63,901 bases of DNA, taken from the NCBI RefSeq assembly GCF_008271805.1, contig NZ_VSRY01000156.1:10642-74542 (forward strand), read 5' to 3'. The DNA comes from Streptomyces sp. TRM49041 (lineage in GTDB: Bacteria; Actinomycetota; Actinomycetes; Streptomycetales; Streptomycetaceae). Below the pieces are notes generated by a model. The model did no database searches. It had not been told where the DNA came from and was given only the letters and a program-made list of their open reading frames with translations. A program made the translations under genes and the position numbers. Shown here piece by piece: positions 15,448 to 21,864 of the stretch; the stretch's first letter is position 1; each line of letters starts with the position of its first letter.

Positions 15448-16767
15448 TCACCCCGATAGCTGCGCCAGGTCCACCGACGCCGCCACCCGCACCGCCACGC
15501 TCTCCGCGTAGGCGACGTCCGGGCGTTCGAAGGGCGGGCGGTGGCCGGAGCGGAGGAACGTGACCACGCCGAGCGTCCGGCCACGGCTGCGCAGCACCGC
15601 GCACAGGGCGTGGGCCGTGTCGCGGGGCCAGTGGCGCTCCGCCGCCCAGACCTCGGAGGCGCCCGACGACCAGGTGCTGGCCCGTACCGCACCGACCCGG
15701 TCCAGCGCGCGCAGCGCCGGGTGCCCCGGGGCGTACGGGACGGGGAGGCCGCCGCCCTCGACCCGCGCCACCGGGCCCGGCGCCTCCGACGGGGTGGCCG
15801 CGACCCGCACCAGGCGGGCGCCGCCGCCCCGGGCAGCGTCCAGGAGGGCGTGGTCGGCGAAACCGGCCAGCGCGAAGTCCAGGTAGACCGTGGCGGCCTC
15901 CACCGGGTCCTCGCACTCCGCCGCCGCGGCGCCCGCCCGGTGCAACTGGCTGGCCCGGAACCGCAGCCGGTCCGCGTCCTGCTCGGCGAGCCGCGCGTCC
16001 GTCACGTCCTGGAACAGCCACGCCACGCCCAGCGGCGCGGGTTCCTGCGACAGTGGCGAAGCCAGCCGCAGGAACCCGCTGCGCCAGCACCGCCGCCGGG
16101 TCCCGTCCGGGGTGCGTACCGTCGCCCACAGCTCGGCGGGCGACCGGGGGGCGCCCTCCGCCAGTACGTGCTCCAGCGCCGCCTCCAGCTGGTCGACGCC
16201 CTGCACCACGGCGTCGCCCAGCGGGCGGCCCAGCAGCGTCGTGCGGGACGTGCCGAGCGCCTGCGCCGCGTGCGCGTTCACGACGGCCGGCCGCAGGTCC
16301 GCGTCCACGACCACGACACCCCACGGCGCGTCGTCGAACAGGGCCTCGCTGAGCGCCACGGAGCGCTCGAAGTCCAGCTGAGTGTGTACCTCGCCGAACG
16401 CGCAGTACACCCCGGCCGGGCGCCCGTCCGCGCCCCGTACGCCCGCCGACTGGGTCCGTACGAGGACCCGGCCGCCGTCCTTGCGGAGCAGCGCGAACTC
16501 GTGGAGCCGACGGCCCGGCTCGTCCATCGCGGCCATCAGCCGGGCCTCGATCCCGGCGGCGTCGGCGGGCCGCGCGGCCCACCCGGCGAGCCCCCGGCGC
16601 CCGACCGCCTCGTCGGCCGGCCAGCCGAGAATCCGCTCGGCCTCCCGGTTCCAGTGAGTGATCACCCCGTCGGCGTCGAACGCGCACAACGCGGCGTCCA
16701 TCCCGTCCAGCAGCGCGCTGAGGAGATCACCGTCCACTCGCGCCGTTCCGCTCCTGGACGCACTCAT
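15448..16767 (-). CDS. PAS-PAS-GAF sensory protein without an output domain
   Basis: 439 residues. A first PAS domain (residues about 12-125: LLDGMDAALCAFDADGVITH, RILGWPADEAVGR), a second PAS domain (about 140-270: SEALFDDAPWGVVVVDADLR, then WLFQDVTDARLAEQD) and a C-terminal GAF-like domain (about 290-435: QLHRAGAAAAECEDPVEAA, ending near VAVRVAASVDLAQLSG). This order is that of streptomycete PP2C-phosphatase sensors, but no phosphatase, kinase or GGDEF domain follows, so it may act through a partner or be a truncated relative. Start: ATG 16767 begins MSASRSGTARVDG behind GGGGTG; the frame is open further upstream but without PAS character. Divergent from the RNA locus at 16868. Confidence 0.8.
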   Translation of the reverse strand: MSASRSGTARVDGDLLSALLDGMDAALCAFDADGVITHWNREAERILGWPADEAVGRRGLAGWAARPADAAGIEARLMAAMDEPGRRLHEFALLRKDGGRVLVRTQSAGVRGADGRPAGVYCAFGEVHTQLDFERSVALSEALFDDAPWGVVVVDADLRPAVVNAHAAQALGTSRTTLLGRPLGDAVVQGVDQLEAALEHVLAEGAPRSPAELWATVRTPDGTRRRCWRSGFLRLASPLSQEPAPLGVAWLFQDVTDARLAEQDADRLRFRASQLHRAGAAAAECEDPVEAATVYLDFALAGFADHALLDAARGGGARLVRVAATPSEAPGPVARVEGGGLPVPYAPGHPALRALDRVGAVRASTWSSGASEVWAAERHWPRDTAHALCAVLRSRGRTLGVVTFLRSGHRPPFERPDVAYAESVAVRVAASVDLAQLSG

Positions 16768-16867
16768 CCCGGCACCCCCTGCAGGACGTGTACGCACGTG
16801 CACCCGCACGCGCCCCGGCCATTCAACTGGAACGTGACTCAGGACACACCGGGTTCCGGAAATTCGG

Positions 16868-16896
16868 TTGAACGGTGTGGTGCGGGTTCCTAGTGT
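16868..16896 (+). promoter_or_regulatory. Strong housekeeping-type promoter of the small-RNA/leader locus
   Basis: TTGAAC (16868-16873), exactly 17 bp, then TAGTGT (16891-16896) is a good streptomycete HrdB-type promoter. Transcription would start near 16903, a few bases before the Shine-Dalgarno-like sequence at 16909. Confidence 0.65.
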
Positions 16897-16902
16897 GTGC
16901 GG

Positions 16903-17095
16903 CACACGAGAAAGGAGGTGTTCCGGAAGTGATTTCTTTTCGGATGCGTGAGGTGACTGCGGGCTGAGGCCTGCCGTCACATGACGGCAGGTCCTCCTGC
17001 CGTACACCCAAGCAGTCACCGGCCCGCGGGCTCGTCGGCACATCCGGCCGACCTCTCCTTGCCAGCAGGAGAGAGCAGAGTCCGCGGGCTTCTGC
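16903..17095 (+). ncRNA. Candidate structured RNA with a 12-codon ORF and a three-way junction
   Basis: The predicted transcript contains, in order: a Shine-Dalgarno-like sequence almost fully complementary to the 16S 3' end (16909-16924); a 12-codon ORF (16929-16967); a perfect hairpin CCTGCCGTC-ACAT-GACGGCAGG (16970-16991); and a three-way junction. In the junction, P1 is 17021-17033 paired with 17078-17090 (13 pairs, two of them G-U). P2 is GTCGGC/GCCGAC (17034-17039 with 17047-17052, 7-base loop). P3 is CTCTCCT/AGGAGAG (17053-17059 with 17067-17073, 7-base loop). P1, P2 and P3 abut without gaps, with AGCA before the closing strand. The pairing was read directly; that it is transcribed and functional is inference. 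It points towards the 3' end of pdxH on the opposite strand. Confidence 0.55.
16929..16967 (+). CDS. 12-codon leader-type ORF
   Basis: GTG ATT TCT TTT CGG ATG CGT GAG GTG ACT GCG GGC TGA encodes MISFRMREVTAG. It is placed with normal spacing after an exceptionally strong Shine-Dalgarno (AGAAAGGAGGTG, 16909-16920) and ends two bases before a perfect hairpin. The peptide has no run of a single amino acid as in classical attenuation leaders; two Arg and the short distance to the hairpin are its only notable features. Translation may matter more than the product. Confidence 0.45.
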   Translation: MISFRMREVTAG

Positions 17096-17155
17096 GTGCA
17101 CGGCGCGGGTGGCGTGAACGGCGCGGCGTGCGCGGCGTGCGCGATCCGCGTACCG

Positions 17156-17854
17156 CTACGGCGACAGGCGCTCCACGCGCCACGAACCCGCCTCGCACAC
17201 GTACCGGAGCCGGTCGTGGAGCCGGTTCTCGTGGCCCTGCCAGAACTCCACCGCCTCCGGCGTGACCAGATAGCCGCCCCAGTGCGGCGGCACCGGGACC
17301 TGCTCGTCGTCCGTGTGGCGTGCCGCCAGCTCCTCGTAGCGGGAGAGCAGTTCGGCGCGGGAGGCGATCACGGAGGACTGCTCGCTGGCCCACGCGCTGA
17401 GCTGGGAGCCGTGCGGCCGGGTGCGGAAGTACGCCGCGGTCTCGTCACGGCCGACCCGCGCCACCGAGCCGGTGACGATGACCTGGCGGGCGATCGGGTG
17501 CCAGGGGAAGAGCAGGGCGGCGTACGGGTTGGCCGCGAGCTCGCCGCCCTTGCGGGAGTCGTAGTTGGTGTAGAAGACGAAGCCGCGCTCGTCGTAGTGC
17601 TTCAGCAGCACCGTCCGGGAGGACGGGCGGCCGTCGGGTGTGGCCGTGGACACGACCATGGCGTTCGGCTCATGGATCTCGGCGCTTCCGGCGGCATCCT
17701 TGAACCAGCGCGCGAACTGCTCCATCGGTTCGGCCGCGAGGTCCCGCTCCGACAGCTGGGGCGTGTGGTACTGCTCGCGCATGGGAGCTGGATCGAGGGC
17801 TGGGTCCACGGCTTGGTCCACCACTGGATCGAGGGCGTCGGTCACAGCGTCCAT
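17156..17854 (-). CDS. pdxH: Pyridoxamine 5'-phosphate oxidase
   Basis: 232 residues of the PNPOx family, which oxidises pyridoxamine/pyridoxine 5'-phosphate to pyridoxal 5'-phosphate with FMN. Diagnostic segments are FARWFKDAAGSAEIHEPNAM near the start, ATPDGRPSSRTVLLKHYDERGF (substrate/FMN site, split here by my reading at residue about 70), FYTNYDSRKGGEL, ALLFPWHPIARQVIVTG, and the C-terminal SWRVERLSP with the conserved Arg. The N-terminus carries about 24 extra residues (DPVVDQAVDPALDPA) before MREQYHTPQL; an internal start at that Met is possible. Convergent with the structured-RNA locus and divergent from the citrate synthase gene. Confidence 0.93.
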   Translation of the reverse strand: MDAVTDALDPVVDQAVDPALDPAPMREQYHTPQLSERDLAAEPMEQFARWFKDAAGSAEIHEPNAMVVSTATPDGRPSSRTVLLKHYDERGFVFYTNYDSRKGGELAANPYAALLFPWHPIARQVIVTGSVARVGRDETAAYFRTRPHGSQLSAWASEQSSVIASRAELLSRYEELAARHTDDEQVPVPPHWGGYLVTPEAVEFWQGHENRLHDRLRYVCEAGSWRVERLSP

Positions 17855-17936
17855 CCTGCCTCAGGGCGTGCCGGGCGCCTCATTCTGCCCGGCATCCAGC
17901 AGGCTTAATCCTCCACACCCGAATCAGCGGAGTGTG

Positions 17937-17963
17937 CCTGATGTCACGCTTCCCCGCATCAGG
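17937..17963. promoter_or_regulatory. Inverted repeat upstream of the citrate synthase gene
   Basis: CCTGATG (17937-17943) and CATCAGG (17957-17963) form a 7-bp inverted repeat with a 13-bp spacer in the pdxH/citrate synthase divergent region. It could be an operator or a leader hairpin; no known motif was recognised. Confidence 0.3.
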
Positions 17964-18032
17964 GGAACCCGACAGACTCTTCGGCTGGGTCACTGTTCCT
18001 TTCATACACACGTCACCACGAGGAGCCGCCAG

Positions 18033-19133
18033 ATGTCCGACTTCGTACCCGGGCTCGAGGGAGTCGTCGCGTTCGAGACGGAGATCGCCGAACCGGACAA
18101 GGAGGGCGGGGCCCTCCGGTACCGCGGCGTCGACATCGAGGACCTGGTGGGGCAGGTGTCCTTCGGGAACGTGTGGGGCCTGCTGGTCGACGGCGCGTTC
18201 GACCCCGGCCTGCCGCCCGCCGAGCCCTTCCCGATCCCGGTCCACTCCGGCGACATCCGGGTGGACGTCCAGTCCGCGCTGGCGATGCTCGCGCCCGTCT
18301 GGGGCCTGAAGCCGCTCCTCGACATCGACGAGGAGCAGGCCCGCGACGACCTGGCGCGGGCGGCGGTCATGGCGCTGTCGTACGTCGCCCAGAGCGCGCG
18401 TGGGCAGGGGCTGCCGATGGTGCCGCAGAGCGAGATCGACAAGGCGCAGTCGGTGGTCGAGCGGTTCATGATCCGCTGGCGCGGCGAGCCGGACCCGAAG
18501 CATGTGAAGGCCGTCGACGCGTACTGGACCTCCGCGGCCGAGCACGGCATGAACGCGTCGACGTTCACCGCGCGGGTCATCGCGTCGACCGGCGCGGACG
18601 TCGCGGCGGCGCTGTCGGGTGCCGTCGGCGCCATGTCCGGGCCCCTGCACGGTGGAGCCCCGTCCCGCGTCCTCGGCATGATCGAGGAGATCGAGCGGAC
18701 CGGGGACGCCGCCGCGTACGTGCGGCAGGCCCTCGACAAGGGCGAGCGGCTCATGGGCTTCGGCCACCGCGTGTACCGCGCCGAGGACCCGCGCGCGCGG
18801 GTGCTGCGGCGTACGGCGCGGGAGCTGGCCGCGCCGCGCTTCGAGGTCGCGGAGGCCCTGGAGCGGGCGGCGCTGGAGGAGCTGCACAACCGGCGCCCGG
18901 ACCGCGTCCTGGCGACCAACGTCGAGTTCTGGGCGGCGATCGTCCTGGACTTCGCGGAGGTCCCGGCGCACATGTTCACCTCCATGTTCACCTGCGCCCG
19001 CACGGCGGGGTGGTCCGCCCACATCCTGGAGCAGAAGCGCACCGGCCGTCTGGTCCGCCCCTCGGCGCGCTACGTCGGCCCCGGCCCGCGCAGCCCCCGC
19101 GAGATCGCGGGCCACGAGGACATCGTCGGCTGA
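18033..19133 (+). CDS. Citrate synthase (second, short type)
   Basis: 366 residues of the citrate synthase family, which condenses acetyl-CoA and oxaloacetate. It begins MSDFVPGLEGVVAFETEIAE and has RYRGVDIEDLV, the catalytic-histidine segments GPLHGGAPSRVL and MGFGHRVYRAEDPR, and the acidic late region FWAAIVLDF. The C-terminus has CARTAGWSAHILEQKRTGRL with the conserved Arg. The length suits the small dimer-type bacterial enzymes and paralogues such as 2-methylcitrate synthases, which cannot be separated by eye. ATG 18033 has AGGAG at 18021-18025. The upstream frame is open through pdxH but is antisense shadow. Confidence 0.92.
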   Translation: MSDFVPGLEGVVAFETEIAEPDKEGGALRYRGVDIEDLVGQVSFGNVWGLLVDGAFDPGLPPAEPFPIPVHSGDIRVDVQSALAMLAPVWGLKPLLDIDEEQARDDLARAAVMALSYVAQSARGQGLPMVPQSEIDKAQSVVERFMIRWRGEPDPKHVKAVDAYWTSAAEHGMNASTFTARVIASTGADVAAALSGAVGAMSGPLHGGAPSRVLGMIEEIERTGDAAAYVRQALDKGERLMGFGHRVYRAEDPRARVLRRTARELAAPRFEVAEALERAALEELHNRRPDRVLATNVEFWAAIVLDFAEVPAHMFTSMFTCARTAGWSAHILEQKRTGRLVRPSARYVGPGPRSPREIAGHEDIVG

Positions 19134-19245
19134 CCGGCCGGCTCCCGGGGCTCGTGTGTCCCCGGACGTCGCCCCCCGGCTCGTCACCGGGCGGGCGGTG
19201 CCGCGCGCGCCCCTCTCGCCGATCACGGTGACCACGGTCGCCCGG

Positions 19246-19316
19246 CCCACGCACGGGTCGCCCGGGCCCACGCACGGATCGCCCGACCCCACGCACGGGT
19301 CGCCCGACCCCACTCA
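19246..19316. repeat. 21-bp tandem repeat, three copies plus a partial
   Basis: Units of the form CCCACGCACGGRTCGCCCGRS repeat three times in direct orientation, followed by a partial copy (CCCACTCACC). It lies in the 241-bp gap between the ends of the citrate synthase and TetR genes, which contains no gene I can support. Confidence 0.8.
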
Positions 19317-19374
19317 CCTCGCGTCCGGGCCGGGACGGCGCGATTCCCCCGACCGTGTCGGGCCGGGCCGGGCC

Positions 19375-19941
19375 TCAGCCCAGGGCCTCGTCCAGGATTC
19401 CGGTCCACTGGGCGACCACCCGTTCGCGGCGGGCCCGGTCGTCCGTGAGCAGGGTGGCGAGGCCCAGGCCGCGGGCCATGTCCAGGAGGCCCTGGACGGT
19501 TTCGCGGGTGCCGGGGACGGACTCGTCGGCGCCCAGGAGCTCGACGGCCATGCGGTGGGCCTCACGGCCGACGCGTGCTTCCAGTTCGGTGACGCGGGGG
19601 CGGAGCTGGGCCTCGTCGGAGGCGGCCACCCACAGATGGAGGGCGGCGCGGAACAGGGGCCCGGTGTAGAGGGCGACCAGCGCCTCCACCACCTCGGCGC
19701 GGCTCTTGCCGGTCACCGCCCGCAGCGCCTGCGAGCGCTCCTCCGCGACGTACTCGACCGCCGCCGTGAACAGGTCCTCCCGCGTCGGGAAGTGGTGCTG
19801 CGCGGCCCCCCGCGACACGCCCGCCCGCTCGGCGACGACGGACACCGTGGAACCCGCCCAGCCGCGTTCGGCCAGGCACGCCACAGCGGCTTCGAGCAGC
19901 CGCTGCCGGGTGACCCGGCTGCGGTCCTGCTTCGGGGTCAT
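19375..19941 (-). CDS. TetR-family repressor, probable regulator of the adjoining operon
   Basis: 188 residues. The N-terminal TetR DNA-binding domain reads RQRLLEAAVACLAERGWAG, then TVSVVAERAGVSRGAAQHHF, followed by a helical ligand-binding domain (ALRAVTGKSRAEVVEALVAL). Start: ATG 19941 overlaps the stop of the enoyl-CoA hydratase gene as ATGA and is preferred to the ATG at 19950. It is the last gene of a seven-gene coupled operon. By analogy with AtuR/LiuR-type control it probably represses its own operon by binding the CAAGC-N2-GCTTG site at 28118-28129, and releases it when an acyl-CoA binds (inference). Confidence 0.88.
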   Translation of the reverse strand: MTPKQDRSRVTRQRLLEAAVACLAERGWAGSTVSVVAERAGVSRGAAQHHFPTREDLFTAAVEYVAEERSQALRAVTGKSRAEVVEALVALYTGPLFRAALHLWVAASDEAQLRPRVTELEARVGREAHRMAVELLGADESVPGTRETVQGLLDMARGLGLATLLTDDRARRERVVAQWTGILDEALG

Positions 19942-20672
19942 ATCGCCCATGCGGGGTCCCGTCGTTCCAGGAAGGCCGTCATTCCCTCGCGCGCCTCCGC
20001 CGAGGCGAAGAGCGACGCCGAGCGCTGTACGAGATCCTCCGCGTCGCGCTCGAAGGTCTCCAGCACCCTAGCCGCCACCAGCCGTTTCGACTCCGCCAGG
20101 CCCTGCGGCGAGCCCTTGCGGAGGGCGTCCAGGAGGGGGTTCAGGGAGGAGTCCACATCCGGGGCCGTCAGGGTCACCAGGCCGATCCTCGCCGCTTCCG
20201 CCGCGTCGAAGCACTCCCCCGTCAGGTAGTAGCGGGCCGCCGCCCGCTGGTCGAGGCGCGGGAGAAGGGTGAGGGAGATCAGGGCGGGAGCCACCCCGAT
20301 CCTCGCCTCCGTCAGCGCGAAGTCCGACGCCTCGGACGCGGCAACGATGTCGCACGCCGCGACCAGACCGAGGCCCCCCGCCCGTACCCGCCCCGCCACT
20401 CTCGCCACCACCGGCTTCGGCAGCTCCACGATCTGCCGCAGCAGCGCCACGAACGCGTACGGACCGGGGGGCGCCTTCAGGTCGGCGCCCGCGCTGAACG
20501 TGGTCCCCGTGTGGGTGAGCACCACCGCCCGGACCGAGGGGTTCGCCGCGCAGTCGGACAGCGCCTCCGCCAGGTCGGCGACCAGGCGGGCGGAGAGGGC
20601 GTTGCGGGTGTCCGGTGCGTTCAGGGTGAGCGTGGCGACGGCGCGGTCGTGGGCGGTGGTGACCAGGGTCAT
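19938..20672 (-). CDS. Enoyl-CoA hydratase/isomerase-family protein
   Basis: 244 residues of the crotonase fold: ATLTLNAPDTRNALSARLV, TFSAGADLKAPPG (CoA/oxyanion-hole loop), and GLGLVAACDIVAAS. The first catalytic Glu position appears kept (FALTEARIGVAP), whereas the second, next to the LTG motif, reads ARYYLTG, with Arg where classical hydratases have Glu. The reaction may therefore differ from simple crotonyl-CoA hydration. In the operon it follows an acyl-CoA dehydrogenase and carboxylase subunits, so it would act on an unsaturated (possibly branched, carboxylated) CoA ester. About 37 bp separate it from the dehydrogenase gene. It is coupled to tetR by ATGA. Confidence 0.88.
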   Translation of the reverse strand: MTLVTTAHDRAVATLTLNAPDTRNALSARLVADLAEALSDCAANPSVRAVVLTHTGTTFSAGADLKAPPGPYAFVALLRQIVELPKPVVARVAGRVRAGGLGLVAACDIVAASEASDFALTEARIGVAPALISLTLLPRLDQRAAARYYLTGECFDAAEAARIGLVTLTAPDVDSSLNPLLDALRKGSPQGLAESKRLVAARVLETFERDAEDLVQRSASLFASAEAREGMTAFLERRDPAWAI

Positions 20673-20709
20673 GGCTCTCGCCTCCGGCGGGGGGTGGGCG
20701 GATGGGGCG

Positions 20710-21864
20710 TCAGTACGACTTGGGGAGTCCCAGTGACTGGTGCGACACGTAGTTCAGGATCATTTCCCGGCTCACCGGCGCTATGCGGGCCACCCGCGAC
20801 GCGGTGATCAGCTTCCCGAGCCCGAACTCCCGCGTCAGGCCGTTCCCGCCGAGCGTGTGCACCGCCTGGTCGACGGCCTTCACGCACGCCTCGCCCGCCG
20901 CGTACTTCGCCATGTTGGCCGCCTCGCCCGCGCCCATGTCATCGCCGGCGTCGTACAGGAGGGCGGCCTTCCGGGTCATCAGGCGGGCCAGTTCCAGCTC
21001 GATATGGGCCTGGGCGAGCGGGTGGGCGATGGCCTGGTGGGCGCCGATCGGGGTCTTCCACACCTGGCGCTCCCTGGCGTACGCCACCGCCTTCGTGAGC
21101 GCGTGCCGCCCCATCCCCAGCGCGAACGCCGCCGTCATCACCCGCTCCGGGTTCAGCCCCGCGAAGAGCTGGAGCAGACCCGCGTCCTCGTCGCCGACGA
21201 GCGCGTCGGCCGGGAGCCGTACGTCGTCCAGGAGCAGCTCGAACTGCTTCTCCCAAGCGCGCAGTTCCATGTCGATCGCCGTGCGCCGGAATCCGGGCGT
21301 GTCACGCGGGACGACGAACAGGCACGGCTTCAGCGCGCCGGTGCGGGCGTCCTCGGTGCGGCCGACGATCAGCGTCTCGTCCGCCATGTCGACTCCCGAC
21401 ACGAACACCTTGCGGCCGGACAGGACCCACCCGTCGGCGGTGCGGCGGGCGGTGGTGGTGATGCGGTGGGAGTTGGAGCCCGCGTCCGGCTCGGTGATCC
21501 CGAAGGCCATGACGCGGCGGCCGTCCGCGAGCCCCGGCAGCCAGCGCCGCCGCTGCTCGTCGGTGCCGAACCGGGCGATGACCGTGCCGCAGATGGCGGG
21601 CGAGACGATCATCAGGAGGAGCGGGCAGCCGGCGGCGCCCAGTTCCTCCAGGACGATGGCGAGTTCGGCGATGCCGCCGCCCCCGCCGCCGTACTCCTCG
21701 GGCAGGTTCACCCCGAGGTAGCCGAGCTTCCCGGCCTCCGCCCAGAGCGCGTCGGGGTCCTGGTCCTGTGCGTAGGCGGCGGCGTGGCGGTGGCCGAGGG
21801 CGGCGACGGCGGTGCGGAGGGCCTTCTGTTCGTCGGTCTCGAGGGAGCCTGTGGCTGCGGTCAT
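20710..21864 (-). CDS. Acyl-CoA dehydrogenase
   Basis: 384 residues of the FAD acyl-CoA dehydrogenase family: NLPEEYGGGGGG and AELAIVLEELGAAG at the N-terminus; MAFGITEPDAGSN and GWVLSGRKVFVSG (FAD/substrate loops) in the middle; QVWKTPIGAHQAIAHPLA and VHTLGGNGLTREFGLGKLI at the C-terminus, ending RDARIAPVS-type (ASRVARIAPVSREMI). Start: ATG 21864 (MTAATGSLETDEQ) overlaps the biotin carboxylase stop as ATGA. In atu/liu-type pathways this enzyme makes the alpha,beta-unsaturated CoA ester that the carboxylase uses (citronellyl-CoA or isovaleryl-CoA); the exact substrate here is not determined. Confidence 0.92.
   Translation of the reverse strand: MTAATGSLETDEQKALRTAVAALGHRHAAAYAQDQDPDALWAEAGKLGYLGVNLPEEYGGGGGGIAELAIVLEELGAAGCPLLLMIVSPAICGTVIARFGTDEQRRRWLPGLADGRRVMAFGITEPDAGSNSHRITTTARRTADGWVLSGRKVFVSGVDMADETLIVGRTEDARTGALKPCLFVVPRDTPGFRRTAIDMELRAWEKQFELLLDDVRLPADALVGDEDAGLLQLFAGLNPERVMTAAFALGMGRHALTKAVAYARERQVWKTPIGAHQAIAHPLAQAHIELELARLMTRKAALLYDAGDDMGAGEAANMAKYAAGEACVKAVDQAVHTLGGNGLTREFGLGKLITASRVARIAPVSREMILNYVSHQSLGLPKSY

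Noticed and set aside
17059..17155. A tRNA or other known structured RNA in the GC-rich stretch before pdxH
   Set aside because: There is no tRNA cloverleaf, T-loop or CCA end; the helices present fit the three-way junction reported as a finding instead.
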